The notes under the pieces: generated by a model
The model's database searches: none
Told to the model about the DNA's origin: nothing
Seen by the model: the letters and a program-made list of their open reading frames with translations, nothing else
Assembly: GCF_013416325.1 (NCBI RefSeq)
Contig: NZ_JACCGK010000011.1
Coordinates: 124,001-188,000, forward strand
Source: Vreelandella sedimenti
GTDB taxonomy: Bacteria > Pseudomonadota > Gammaproteobacteria > Pseudomonadales > Halomonadaceae
Direction of reading: 5' to 3'
Length of the DNA: 64,000 bases
In this document: positions 1 to 8,182 of the stretch, piece by piece
How positions within the stretch are numbered: the first letter of the stretch is position 1
How the letters are laid out: each line of letters opens with the position of its first letter
Position numbers and translations under genes: made by a program

Positions 1-234
1 AGGGTAGACGCTACCCGTGCCCAGTTCCCTAGCATGCTTGCGGTCGAGATGGAGGGCGCCGCCATTGCTCAAACGTGCCACCTCTACCAGTGCCCCTTCG
101 TTGTGATCCGCGCGCTCTCTGACATTCCGGGCAGTGGCGACAACCACCTCTCCTTCGATGAGTTTCTGGAAGTGGCCGCCGACCACTCATCGCGCATGGT
201 TGACCAAATGCTTAAGCAACTTGGCAACGTCTAA
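1..234 (+). CDS. mtnN: 5'-methylthioadenosine/S-adenosylhomocysteine nucleosidase, C-terminal part
   Basis: The reading frame is open from the first base, so the gene starts upstream of the window and only about the last 77 residues are seen. The segment MLAVEMEGAAIAQTC is the family's ribose-binding signature (the Met-Glu pair contacts the substrate ribose), and RALSD followed shortly by the C-terminal helix is the purine-site region carrying the catalytic Asp. The enzyme hydrolyses methylthioadenosine and S-adenosylhomocysteine to adenine and a thioribose or ribosyl-homocysteine, feeding methionine salvage. It is followed by a perfect GC hairpin at 257-283, so it probably ends its transcript. 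The family call is firm; the symbol follows the usual enteric name. Confidence 0.85.
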   Translation, partial: RVDATRAQFPSMLAVEMEGAAIAQTCHLYQCPFVVIRALSDIPGSGDNHLSFDEFLEVAADHSSRMVDQMLKQLGNV

Positions 235-256
235 CAAAGCTTACTAAGCGTTTGGA

Positions 257-283
257 GCCGTCGACCGTTAAAGCGTCGACGGC
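257..283 (+). terminator. hairpin after mtnN
   Basis: A perfect 9-bp inverted repeat (GCCGTCGAC / GTCGACGGC, 9-nt loop) lies between the converging ends of mtnN and pyrC. It is followed on the plus strand by GCTTGTT, a weak T-rich tail. It could serve both strands. Confidence 0.6.
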
Positions 284-303
284 GCTTGTTAAGACCTGAC
301 TTG

Positions 304-1341
304 TTAAGACCTAACCGCCCAGTTAAGCGTCTCCCCCGCCAGCAATGGAATAATTTTCTCTCCCTGGGCGTAAGAATAACTCTCCGGCAGTGTCCAACCC
401 CGTCGCTCTAGCGTAATGGTATCTGCATTAGCCGATAACCCATAAAAACGAGGCCCATTCAGGCTGGCGAAGGCTTCCAACTTATCCAAGGCATCCATTT
501 CATCGAAGGCGGTGGCGTAGAGCTCAATGGCCGCGGGGGCAGTATAGGCACCGGCACAGCCGCAGCTTGACTCTTTAGCCCTCTGGGAGTGGGGCGCGCT
601 ATCGGTGCCCAAAAAGAACTTATGGCTACCGCTGGTGGCTGCTTTAAGCAGCGCCTGGCGATGCTGCTCACGCTTTAGAATGGGCAGGCAGTAGTAGTGA
701 GGACGAATCCCACCCACCAGCATCTTATTGCGGTTAAACAGCAGGTGATGCGCAGTAATGGTGGCAGCCACGTTATCCGGCGCCTGGGCAACAAACTCTG
801 CGGCTTGCTGGGTGGTGATATGCTCACACACCACTCTCAGTGCTGGATGGCGTTCAAGCAGCGGTTTTAGCACTGTGTCAATAAACACCGCTTCGCGATC
901 AAAAATATCGATCTCAGCATGGGTGACTTCACCGTGCACCAAAAGTGGCATGCCAACCTTAGCCATCATTTCGATAGTTGCGTCACAGTGGGCCAAATTG
1001 GTCACCCCTGAATCGGAGTTAGTCGTGGCACCCGCCGGGTAAAGCTTCACTGCTTTGACAATGCCACTTTGTGCCGCGCGCTCGATCTCTTCCGGTGGAG
1101 TTGTATCGGTGAGATAGAGCACCATTAAGGGCTCGAAGGTACTGCCCGCTGGCAAGGCAGCAAGGATACGCTGACGATACTCAAGTGCCTGAGCCGTAGT
1201 GGTTACCGGCGGGGTGAGGTTGGGCATAATGATCGCCCGCCCCATCTGCGCTGCGGTATGGCCTACCACCGCTTTGAGCGCCTCATCGTCGCGCAAGTGA
1301 AGGTGCCAGTCATCGGGGCGGGTCAGTGTTACAGTATCCAC
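304..1341 (-). CDS. pyrC: dihydroorotase (homodimeric, PyrC type)
   Basis: This enzyme cyclises N-carbamoyl-L-aspartate to dihydroorotate in pyrimidine synthesis, in the cytoplasm. The metal-site motif [11 protein letters not shown] lies at the N terminus, followed by MPNLTPP, the KAVKLYPAG segment with the carbamylated lysine, VHGEVT, CEHITT and FLGTDSAPH, all in the order of class II dihydroorotases. I chose the GTG at 1341, which has an AGGA six bases upstream and gives 345 residues, matching the usual length near 348. The frame stays open to 1437, and an ATG at 1383 is an alternative. A TATACT hexamer near 1389-1394 on the minus strand could be the -10 element, which favours a start downstream of it. 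Confidence 0.93.
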   Translation of the reverse strand: MDTVTLTRPDDWHLHLRDDEALKAVVGHTAAQMGRAIIMPNLTPPVTTTAQALEYRQRILAALPAGSTFEPLMVLYLTDTTPPEEIERAAQSGIVKAVKLYPAGATTNSDSGVTNLAHCDATIEMMAKVGMPLLVHGEVTHAEIDIFDREAVFIDTVLKPLLERHPALRVVCEHITTQQAAEFVAQAPDNVAATITAHHLLFNRNKMLVGGIRPHYYCLPILKREQHRQALLKAATSGSHKFFLGTDSAPHSQRAKESSCGCAGAYTAPAAIELYATAFDEMDALDKLEAFASLNGPRFYGLSANADTITLERRGWTLPESYSYAQGEKIIPLLAGETLNWAVRS

Positions 1342-1565
1342 GGCATGTCCTGTAGTGGTGTTAAGTCGGGTAAAATACGCCATGTACAGTATACGCAATT
1401 GCGCGATGGGATAAATCCGCTCCTCAAGCGCCCACACCCCAGCCCAAGTATCGTATTATGGCGGCGCTGTTTTAGAGACACGGCTCTTTCAAGACCCAGA
1501 TCTAACGGTTAGTTTTTGCAGTCGTTTATAAAAGTTAGTTTTTGACGCTAAGGATTCGGTTGTTT

Positions 1566-1982
1566 ATGCAGAACGTGCGCCGCTATGCGGATATTATTGC
1601 CAGCCTGGAAGGATTGATGTGGCTAAGCCTCGCTTGGTCGATTTCGCTCTCCGTTCATATCGGCAGCACAGAACCCACTCTTGCTAGCTTATTGGTGATT
1701 GGTGCTCTAGTGGTTTTCTGCTGGGCTCATAGGCCACTGCGTTACCTGTTGCGCCGCTACCATATTCGCAAACGACGCACCGATATGTGGATCCATACCC
1801 TGGCCCTGCCGTTGCTGCTGGCGATGTTCTTCCACATCATGCTTGAAGCGTTATTGGGTAGCGCCTGGCTGCCGCCTAAAATGCTGCTGTTCAATATATT
1901 GGCGTCGGCTGGCTGGACAACCTACGTGATGACCCTGTTCATTAAATTTGTCATTCATGGCTTTAAAGCCAAAACCAAGTAA
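1566..1982 (+). CDS. small integral membrane protein, function unknown
   Basis: This is a 138-residue protein with about four hydrophobic segments (roughly residues 15-35, 42-60, 80-100 and 108-130) separated by a strongly basic stretch (YLLRRYHIRKRRTD), typical of a cytoplasmic loop. I recognise no family. The ATG at 1566 has AGGA upstream at somewhat long spacing; a TTG at 1542 would add eight residues. The gene ends eight bases before the RegB-type kinase and reads the same way, so it is probably co-transcribed with the redox two-component genes. A membrane partner of that system, or a respiratory accessory protein, is possible but is inference only. Confidence 0.6.
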   Translation: MQNVRRYADIIASLEGLMWLSLAWSISLSVHIGSTEPTLASLLVIGALVVFCWAHRPLRYLLRRYHIRKRRTDMWIHTLALPLLLAMFFHIMLEALLGSAWLPPKMLLFNILASAGWTTYVMTLFIKFVIHGFKAKTK

Positions 1983-1989
1983 GCCCATC

Positions 1990-3261
1990 ATGCCAACTGC
2001 CCTCCCCCTCCCGCTTTCTACACCCAACCGTAACTTGGTGCGACTGACTATCGTGCGCGGCATCACCTGGACGGGTTTTTTACTGGCTATTGTGGTGGGC
2101 GTTGAACTGCTCGCCTTCGATTTACCGGTTACCGCCGTGGTGAGCGTGGTCATTTCAATGGGCGTACTCAATATTGCCACTTGGTGGCGTCTGGGCCGTC
2201 CCCGTGCGGTGACGCACCTTGAGTATTTGCTGCATTTACTTGCCGATATCACCGGTTTAACACTACTGTTCTATTTCTCGGGCGGCTCCACCAACCCTTT
2301 TATTACCTACTACCTGGTGCCGGTTACCATCGCCGCCGCCACCCTGCCCTGGCGCCATGCCTGGATCATCGCCGCATGCTCCATGGCGGGTTACACCTTT
2401 TTAATGTTCTCCTACCACCCCATCCCGCAACTGGGCCATATCAATAGCGATAGCCCCTTGAGCCTGCATATACTAGGCATGTGGCTTAACTTTGGCCTCT
2501 CTGCAGGGCTGGTAACCTTTTTTATCTACAAAATGGCTCACGCGCTGCGTAGCCGTGATCAGGCACTCTCCCGAACTCGGGAAGCGGCCCTGCGCAATGA
2601 GCAGGTGTTGGCGGTCGCAACCCAGGCTGCGGGCACTGCTCACGAACTGGGCACACCACTCTCTACCATGGCAGTCCTCCTCAAAGAGATGCAGGCCGAC
2701 ACCCCCGCCGATTCGACGCTGGATCAGGACATTAACTTATTGCGCCAGCAGGTCGACGTATGCAAATCACGTCTACAAAATTTGGTCTCCAACGCTGACC
2801 GGCGGCGTATGGCAGAACCCGAAGTGCTCGACGCCGAAGTGTGGTTAGCGGGTGTTGTTCAGCGCTGGTTGGTGCTTCGTCCTGATGTGAGCCATCAGTT
2901 CGATGTGGCAGAAAAACGCGGTAGGCCTTGGCTGGCCGTCGATGCCACGCTCGACCAAGCATTGACCAATTTGCTCAATAACGCCGCTGACGCTAACCCT
3001 GAGCACATTGCCATACGCTTAGACTGGCAGAGCGAGAGCGTGGTGATCGATATTCGTGACCATGGCCCAGGTGTCGCCATGTCGATCGCCGACCAGTTGG
3101 GTGAGACGTTCATTTCGACTAAAAGCAAGGGCATGGGCATCGGCTTGTTTTTAACCCATGCCACCATCAATCGCTTTGGTGGTGGTGTAAGCCTGTATAA
3201 TCACCCGGAAGGGGGTACGCTAACGGAAGTCACGCTGCCCCGCTGCGCAGCGCCAACTTAA
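1990..3261 (+). CDS. regB: RegB/PrrB-type redox sensor histidine kinase
   Basis: This membrane sensor kinase of 423 residues resembles RegB/PrrB/ActS, which adjusts respiration and carbon metabolism to the quinone pool. Six hydrophobic segments span about residues 20-180. The family's quinone-associated heptapeptide GGSTNPF is at 98-104. The H-box is TAHELGTPLSTM with His218. A cysteine at 258 (QQVDVCKSRL) corresponds to RegB's redox-active cysteine. The N-box (NLLNNAADA) and G-boxes (DHGPGV, KGMGIGLF) complete the ATP-binding domain. The ATG at 1990 is preferred; a TTG at 1948 overlaps the upstream gene. The response regulator follows 43 bp downstream. regB is the family name, not a checked orthology. 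Confidence 0.85.
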   Translation: MPTALPLPLSTPNRNLVRLTIVRGITWTGFLLAIVVGVELLAFDLPVTAVVSVVISMGVLNIATWWRLGRPRAVTHLEYLLHLLADITGLTLLFYFSGGSTNPFITYYLVPVTIAAATLPWRHAWIIAACSMAGYTFLMFSYHPIPQLGHINSDSPLSLHILGMWLNFGLSAGLVTFFIYKMAHALRSRDQALSRTREAALRNEQVLAVATQAAGTAHELGTPLSTMAVLLKEMQADTPADSTLDQDINLLRQQVDVCKSRLQNLVSNADRRRMAEPEVLDAEVWLAGVVQRWLVLRPDVSHQFDVAEKRGRPWLAVDATLDQALTNLLNNAADANPEHIAIRLDWQSESVVIDIRDHGPGVAMSIADQLGETFISTKSKGMGIGLFLTHATINRFGGGVSLYNHPEGGTLTEVTLPRCAAPT

Positions 3262-3304
3262 TCGCGCCCGCCCCAAGCACCGCCAGTTATGGATTGAGGA
3301 CAAC

Positions 3305-3844
3305 ATGCAAACGCGAGAGCAACGCCTACTGATCATAGATGACGATGAAATGTTTTGTCATGTGCTGAACCGTGCCCTTACGCGCCGCGGTTACGACGTT
3401 ATCGTTGCCCACGATGCCGAGCAGGCCCTGACCATGGCCGCGCAGCATTCACCCACCATGGCGACCCTTGATTTAAAACTGGAAAACAGCTCAGGCTTAA
3501 AACTACTTCCCGAGCTACTTGCCACCGTACCCCAGTGTCGCATTGTGGTGCTGACCGGCTACTCCAGTATCGCCACCGCAGTGGAGGCGATTAAACTCGG
3601 CGCGGTTAATTACCTGTGTAAACCGGTGGATGCCGACGATGTATTAACCGCATTCGAGCGCCAGAGCGGCGACCCGGATATTGAGCTTGCAGACAATCCG
3701 CCATCGATTAACCGCATCACCTGGGAGCATATTCAGAAAGTGCTGCAGGAGCACGACGGCAATATATCCGCCACCGCACGGGCACTAGGCATGCACCGCC
3801 GCACCCTGCAGCGCAAACTACAAAAACGCCCCGTACGTCGTTAA
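3305..3844 (+). CDS. regA: RegA/PrrA-type response regulator
   Basis: This 179-residue protein is the partner of the upstream kinase. The receiver domain has the acidic pair IDDDE near residue 12, phosphoacceptor Asp56 in ATLDLKLE, and the conserved Lys in NYLCKPVD. The C terminus is a Fis-type helix-turn-helix ending in LGMHRRTLQRKLQKRPVRR, which is nearly invariant in RegA/PrrA/ActR proteins. It binds DNA and probably controls respiratory and carbon-fixation or fermentation genes; targets cannot be read here. The start has GAGGAC just upstream. A GC-rich inverted repeat follows the stop. Confidence 0.88.
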   Translation: MQTREQRLLIIDDDEMFCHVLNRALTRRGYDVIVAHDAEQALTMAAQHSPTMATLDLKLENSSGLKLLPELLATVPQCRIVVLTGYSSIATAVEAIKLGAVNYLCKPVDADDVLTAFERQSGDPDIELADNPPSINRITWEHIQKVLQEHDGNISATARALGMHRRTLQRKLQKRPVRR

Positions 3845-3860
3845 GGCCTGCAACAAAGCA

Positions 3861-3892
3861 CCCCGCCAATCACATCAAGGTCACTGGCGGGG
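3861..3892. terminator. inverted repeat between convergent regA and bdhA
   Basis: CCCCGCCA (3861-3868) pairs with TGGCGGGG (3885-3892) across a 16-nt loop, between two genes that end toward each other. There is no T-run on either side, so termination is only suggested. Confidence 0.35.
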
Positions 3893-3905
3893 CCAAACTG
3901 ATTAA

Positions 3906-4679
3906 TTAATGCGCTGTCCAACCAAGATCAATATTAAAGCTTGAGCCAGTCACGGCACCGGCTGCGTCGGATGCCAGGTAAGCGACTAATTGCGCCACCT
4001 CTTCAGGCTCGATCAAGCGCTTGATGGCCGCCTGTTTGAGCATGACTTTTTCGATGACCTCCTGCTCATCCATACCGTGTAATTTAGCTTGGTCGGCGAT
4101 TTGGTTATCCACTAACGGGGTTTTCACATAGGCAGGACATACCGCATTCGCAGTGATGCCTTGTTCACCGCCCTCTAGCGCCGCCGTTTTGGTCAAACCA
4201 ATCATGCCGTGTTTGGCGCTGATGTACGCCGCTTTCCCCGGGGAAGCCACCTGAGCGTGTATCGAGGCCACGTTAACGATGCGTCCCCAGCCCTTTTCAC
4301 GCATATGTGGCCACGCGGCCTGTGTCAGCAAGAAAGGCGCCGTCAGCATCAAATCCATGATCTGACGCCACTTCTCCTCGGGGAAGGTCTCAATCGAGGC
4401 AACGTGCTGAATCCCAGCGTTATTGACCAATATATCAACACCGCCAAAGCGCTTAACCGCATCCGCCACCGCCGCACGGCAGGCGTCAGGATCGGTTAGA
4501 TCCGCCTGAAAGAAAGCCGCGCCGGATTTTTCAGCGACCGCCTTACCCGCCGGATTAAAATCGACGGCAAGCACTTGATGGCCTAATTCGCAAAAGTGCT
4601 TAACCACAGCGGCACCGATCCCGCTGCTAGTACCGGTTACCAGCGCAACTCGTGGCGTTGTAACGGATTGGGAAGTCAT
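3906..4679 (-). CDS. bdhA: 3-hydroxybutyrate dehydrogenase (SDR family)
   Basis: This enzyme oxidises D-3-hydroxybutyrate to acetoacetate with NAD+, a step in use of polyhydroxybutyrate or external 3-hydroxybutyrate. It has 257 residues. The cofactor motif TGTSSGIG is at 15-22, NNAG is near 87, and the catalytic residues are Ser139, Tyr152 and Lys156 (YISAKHG). The QH after NNAGI and the ending SFNIDLGWTAH are typical of bacterial HBDH. The ATG at 4679 has AAAGGAA seven bases upstream. The acetoacetate CoA-transferase genes lie about 2.6 kb away (6591-8018), completing the route to acetoacetyl-CoA. FabG-like SDRs are the alternative, but the specific motifs favour HBDH. Confidence 0.87.
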   Translation of the reverse strand: MTSQSVTTPRVALVTGTSSGIGAAVVKHFCELGHQVLAVDFNPAGKAVAEKSGAAFFQADLTDPDACRAAVADAVKRFGGVDILVNNAGIQHVASIETFPEEKWRQIMDLMLTAPFLLTQAAWPHMREKGWGRIVNVASIHAQVASPGKAAYISAKHGMIGLTKTAALEGGEQGITANAVCPAYVKTPLVDNQIADQAKLHGMDEQEVIEKVMLKQAAIKRLIEPEEVAQLVAYLASDAAGAVTGSSFNIDLGWTAH

Positions 4680-4752
4680 GGGCAATTTCCTTTTTCACTG
4701 CGTGGATGGAAGATACTGTTGGTAGAAATCCTGACAGTATAGCTGGCTGCGC

Positions 4753-5178
4753 TTAGGCGTTGAGCTCTTCATCGGGTTGCATTAAACGCGCCATCATTTG
4801 CTGCGCCAGCCTCGCAGCTTCCTGCATGCTCTCCAGCTCGCTCAAATCTCGCAAAATGGCGCGCTTATAGAGTCCGTAGCCGCCTGGCAAGCGCTCAAGT
4901 GATAGTGGGTATGTGCCTGAAGGCAGAGAAAGCGTAAGCGTATCCGCCAAAGGCTCGGTCAGCCGAGAGTGGTCAGGCACTGCGACCAACCACAGCTCGC
5001 AGGGCGTAATCAACGCCCCCACCATGTGCTTAGCGCCATGATGCTGAAAGCATAGCGCATCAACCCCTAAACGCGGGTTCCAGTCACTTTCGCGTTTAAT
5101 GGATGGCAAGTGCCTATCTCGGTACGCCTTCGCCAGATCAGTAAGAAAGGTGTATTCGTCAGCGGTAAGCATGTGCAT
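4753..5178 (-). CDS. HybE-like [NiFe]-hydrogenase assembly chaperone family protein
   Basis: This 141-residue protein has the layout of the HybE/HupJ family: a W-N-P-x-L-G-V-D-A-L-x-F segment, then VGALITPCELWLVAVP (the family's G-x-L-I-T-P-W/C core), then LPSGTYPL and a C-terminal helix with repeated Met. HybE-type proteins help fold the hydrogenase small subunit before Tat export. No hydrogenase gene is present in the window, so its job here is unclear; a general chaperone role is possible. An internal ATG two codons in (5172) is an equally good start. It runs with bdhA but is separated from it by 73 bp. Confidence 0.55.
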   Translation of the reverse strand: MHMLTADEYTFLTDLAKAYRDRHLPSIKRESDWNPRLGVDALCFQHHGAKHMVGALITPCELWLVAVPDHSRLTEPLADTLTLSLPSGTYPLSLERLPGGYGLYKRAILRDLSELESMQEAARLAQQMMARLMQPDEELNA

Positions 5179-5361
5179 AGGCTTGTTGGTTTTCCCAGGT
5201 GATAACGGGCATTAATGGTTCGTGTAGCGAGCTGCTATTGGCGAAACGAGCTCTGCTCAGCCACAATGGGCGCGAATTTATCGCTAAGCCAAACGGCTAT
5301 TTACCCTTCAGCTACTGTCTACCTGATAACTTACTCAGTTTATCGTAAAGGAGCACCACCT

Positions 5362-5625
5362 ATGTTTGTGGTTATTTTTGGTCGGATGTCATGTCCCTTC
5401 TGCGTACGCGCAAAACAGCTTGCCGAGCATTTGGAAAAAGTCGGAAAAATTGAAGGCTATCGCTATGTGGATATGCCCTCTGAAGGCGTCACTAAAGAAG
5501 ATATCGCCAAAACGGCGGGCAAACCCATTCACACTGTCCCGCAGGTATTTGTCGATCAAACCCATGTAGGCGGCTTTACTGAATTTGATCAGTTTGTCCG
5601 CGATCAACAGCTACTTGCCGTTTAA
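5362..5625 (+). CDS. glutaredoxin (GrxA type)
   Basis: This is an 87-residue thioredoxin-fold protein with the dithiol active site CPFC at Cys11 and Cys14, a TVPQVF cis-proline segment and the GGFTEFDQFV glutathione-binding turn. Glutaredoxins reduce disulfides and glutathionylated proteins with glutathione, including ribonucleotide reductase for GrxA. The start at 5362 is fixed by a strong AAAGGAG at 5347-5353. The frame is open to 5215, but the extra residues have no glutaredoxin character. It runs alone between the divergent HybE-like gene and a DUF1338-like gene. Confidence 0.88.
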   Translation: MFVVIFGRMSCPFCVRAKQLAEHLEKVGKIEGYRYVDMPSEGVTKEDIAKTAGKPIHTVPQVFVDQTHVGGFTEFDQFVRDQQLLAV

Positions 5626-5729
5626 CCGCTCGTTAATAGCCGTTGAACCCTTGCTTACCCCGCTTGCCTATACTGAGCAGTTATTTAATGGCTCACGCTA
5701 GGTGTGCCACTTTAGGCAAGGAGTTCACC

Positions 5730-6497
5730 ATGCAGCGTCAGGAGTTCGTTCAGCAGCTGTGGCTTGACTATGTACATACCCATCCCGATATCGGCGCCCT
5801 TAGACTTTGGCCACTATCAACGGCGGCTGAGTATTTAACGCTGGTAACGCTCAATTACGGGCCCTTTGCCGCTGCCGCGCTTACCGGCAATTTAGCTCAT
5901 ATGGGCTATCGCGCCATGGGCCATTACGCCATGGCCGATAAAGGTCTATTGGTGCAACTACTCGCGCCAAGCGACGGCAGTAGTTGGCTGGTGCTGGCAG
6001 AACTGCAAATAGGCACATTGTCCAAGGCACCCCGGGAAGCCATTGAAGGGCTGGTGCAACAATCTCATCCTCAGGATTGCAAGGGGCATAATTTGCTCTG
6101 CCGCGGTCGCCCCTGGCCGATGCCTAGCTGGGCCCTTTATCAACAGCTACAGCAAGCGCACCCCTTGGCGGCCTGGATAGCGGTGATGGGCCCTCGCTTG
6201 CATCACGCAGGCTTTGATTGTGGGCAGTTGGGTGAGCCCTTGAAAACGCTGGATCAACGCCTAAGCGAAGTGGGCATGCCAAGCCTTGAGGGCCAGCAAA
6301 ACGGTGTCTTCACGGTATCATCACTGCTTGATCACCGCTTCTACCCCACCACACCACAGAAAACAGTCTTCGCCAATGGCGATGAACATCGCCTCTGCCT
6401 AGGCGGCTTGGCGTTAGCCCAAAAGCACGTTGAAGATAATCACGAGCGTATTGCCGATTTACTGCTACCCCATCATACGCGCTGTGAAATGGCCTGA
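5730..6497 (+). CDS. DUF1338 (2-oxoadipate dioxygenase/decarboxylase)-like protein
   Basis: This 255-residue protein resembles the DUF1338/YdcJ fold: an LWLDYVHTHP opening, then GYRAMGHYAM, a WLVLAEL strand, PW...LYQQL...AAWIAVMG and a following helix with GMP. The classic metal ligands are not where expected. The usual N-terminal DHVAFRT segment reads LTLVTLNYG, and the NHFT segment reads LHHAG. If the family call is right, the enzyme may be inactive or changed. The ATG at 5730 has AAGGAG just upstream. A perfect 11-bp hairpin begins at the stop codon. The call rests on remembered family patterns only. Confidence 0.45.
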   Translation: MQRQEFVQQLWLDYVHTHPDIGALRLWPLSTAAEYLTLVTLNYGPFAAAALTGNLAHMGYRAMGHYAMADKGLLVQLLAPSDGSSWLVLAELQIGTLSKAPREAIEGLVQQSHPQDCKGHNLLCRGRPWPMPSWALYQQLQQAHPLAAWIAVMGPRLHHAGFDCGQLGEPLKTLDQRLSEVGMPSLEGQQNGVFTVSSLLDHRFYPTTPQKTVFANGDEHRLCLGGLALAQKHVEDNHERIADLLLPHHTRCEMA

Positions 6498-6526
6498 GAC
6501 GCTAGCAGCAATGTCGCTAGCGTCTC
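6496..6526 (+). terminator. strong hairpin after the DUF1338-like gene
   Basis: A perfect 11-bp stem (GAGACGCTAGC / GCTAGCGTCTC) with a 9-nt loop starts inside the TGA stop codon. A T-rich stretch (TTTATTTAA) follows about 10 bases later. It lies between convergent genes and may act on both strands. Confidence 0.6.
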
Positions 6527-6590
6527 ACTGTGCACTTTATTTAACCCTCTAAACTTTGGCTGTTTATCATTCGTGCTAATGGGAGCGTGA

Positions 6591-7256
6591 TTACTCGGCA
6601 TCAAATGTCATTTCGGGTACATGGTCAGGCACAATCAGCTTGCCCGCCGTCTTCTCGACGATTTCCTCAACGCTTACGCCCGGAGCGCGCTCCTTGAGAA
6701 TAAAAGCACCGTCTTTGATTTCAAGATAAGCTAAATCTGTCAACACGCGGTTAATGCAGCCTGCGCCGGTCAGCGGCAGTGCGCATTTTTCCAATAGCTT
6801 GGATTCGCCGTGCTTAGAGGCGTGCGTCATAGTGCAAATGATGTTGTCGGCACCGGCAACGAGATCCATGGCACCGCCCATGCCTTTGATCAACTTCCCT
6901 GGAATCATCCAGGAAGCGATATTGCCCTGCTGATCCACCTCGAAAGCCCCCAGCACGGTAAGATCCACGTGACCACCGCGAATCATTGCAAACGATTCTG
7001 CTGAAGAAAAAATCGCTGCGCCTGGGCGCGCCGTCACCGTCTCTTTACCCGCATTAATCATATCTGGATCAAGTTCGTCTTCGCTGGGGTAGCGGCCCAT
7101 CCCCAGCAGCCCATTCTCGGATTGCAGCATGACATCGATGCCATCCGGGATGTAGTTGGCAACCAGGGTGGGAATACCAATGCCCAGGTTGACGTAAAAA
7201 CCATCTTGAAGTTCGCGGGCGACACGCTGAGCCATCTGTTCTCGTGTTAAAGCCAT
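6591..7256 (-). CDS. scoB: 3-oxoacid (acetoacetate) CoA-transferase subunit B
   Basis: This is the 221-residue beta subunit of a heteromeric class I CoA-transferase moving CoA from succinyl-CoA to acetoacetate. It carries the catalytic glutamate in SENGLLGMG (Glu47), and VNLGIGIPTLVANY and GGHVDLTVLGAFEVD are family signatures. The start has GAGGAAG upstream. It is the second gene of a two-gene operon, 63 bp after scoA. With bdhA nearby it provides ketone-body use. AtoA of the acetyl-CoA-dependent type is the alternative; sequence alone does not fix the CoA donor. Confidence 0.9.
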   Translation of the reverse strand: MALTREQMAQRVARELQDGFYVNLGIGIPTLVANYIPDGIDVMLQSENGLLGMGRYPSEDELDPDMINAGKETVTARPGAAIFSSAESFAMIRGGHVDLTVLGAFEVDQQGNIASWMIPGKLIKGMGGAMDLVAGADNIICTMTHASKHGESKLLEKCALPLTGAGCINRVLTDLAYLEIKDGAFILKERAPGVSVEEIVEKTAGKLIVPDHVPEMTFDAE

Positions 7257-7319
7257 GGTGACTTCCTCTTGTTGAATCGTTAAATGAGAAGCAAGTGTTG
7301 CGTTTGAAGGCGCGGCGTA

Positions 7320-8018
7320 TTAGCTGCGCACCGTGCGTTTCTCTATCCGCTTTTCAAACGTGCCTTGAATAATCCGATCCACATAAATTCCTGGGGTATG
7401 GATCTGGCTAGGCTCAAGCTCACCTGGCTCAACAATCTCTTCAACTTCCACCACGGTAATTTTCCCCGCCGTGGCGGCCATGGGGTTAAAATTCTGCGCC
7501 GTATGGCGATATATTACGTTGCCATAGCGATCCGCCTTCCAGCCTTTCACTATGGCAAAATCACCTACAATGGCTTCTTCTAAAATACAGTGTCGGCCAT
7601 TAAACTCGCGAACCTCTTTCCCCTCACCAATCGGCGTGCCGTAACCGGTAGCAGTATAAAAGGCGGGAATACCAGCGCCGCCTGCGCGCATTTTTTCCGC
7701 CAATGTGCCTTGAGGCGTTAACACCACTTCAATCTCATCGTTGAGCATTTGCTTCTCAAACAAGGCATTTTCACCTACGTAAGAGGCCAGAATTTTACTG
7801 ATTTGGCGGTCTTCAAGCAGTATTCCCAAGCCAAAACCATCGACACCGCAATTATTGGACACCACGGTAAGGTCATTGACGCCGCGACGCTTGATCTCGG
7901 CAATCAGGTTTTCGGGGATACCGCAGAGTCCGAAGCCACCGGCGATGACGGTCATACCGCTCTCGATGCCTTCCATAGCCTCTTCGTAGGAAGCTACACG
8001 CTTATCGAATCCTGCCAT
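7320..8018 (-). CDS. scoA: 3-oxoacid (acetoacetate) CoA-transferase subunit A
   Basis: This is the 232-residue alpha subunit, partner of scoB. The glycine-rich CoA-binding loop [13 protein letters not shown] lies near residues 27-39, followed by NNCG and [19 protein letters not shown], the standard oxoacid CoA-transferase A pattern. Translation starts after TGAGGCACAACA. It is transcribed away from the LysR gene at 8183, and the 164 bp between them contains a separated inverted pair TATCGTA/TACGATA. Confidence 0.9.
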   Translation of the reverse strand: MAGFDKRVASYEEAMEGIESGMTVIAGGFGLCGIPENLIAEIKRRGVNDLTVVSNNCGVDGFGLGILLEDRQISKILASYVGENALFEKQMLNDEIEVVLTPQGTLAEKMRAGGAGIPAFYTATGYGTPIGEGKEVREFNGRHCILEEAIVGDFAIVKGWKADRYGNVIYRHTAQNFNPMAATAGKITVVEVEEIVEPGELEPSQIHTPGIYVDRIIQGTFEKRIEKRTVRS

Positions 8019-8052
8019 TGTTGTGCCTCACATTGTTGTTGATGATCAGTAT

Positions 8053-8100
8053 TATCGTAGATGAGTGCTGTCAAAAATTCGCGAACTGAAGCTTACGATA
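8053..8100. promoter_or_regulatory. candidate LysR operator in the scoA/LysR divergent promoter
   Basis: TATCGTA (8053-8059) and its exact complement TACGATA (8094-8100) face each other across 34 bp in the divergent promoter region. LysR proteins usually bind a recognition site and an activation site in such regions. The assignment is inferred from position and symmetry. Confidence 0.35.
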
Positions 8101-8182
8101 GTGCCAGTGTTGTGCGAGATGATATATTTGTTAAGTTTGTTTTTCTTATCAATTTATTTTTTAAACTTATAAAAGGCACTTT

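Noticed and set aside
5215-5361. N-terminal extension of glutaredoxin
   Set aside because: A strong ribosome site before 5362 and normal family length mark the shorter protein.
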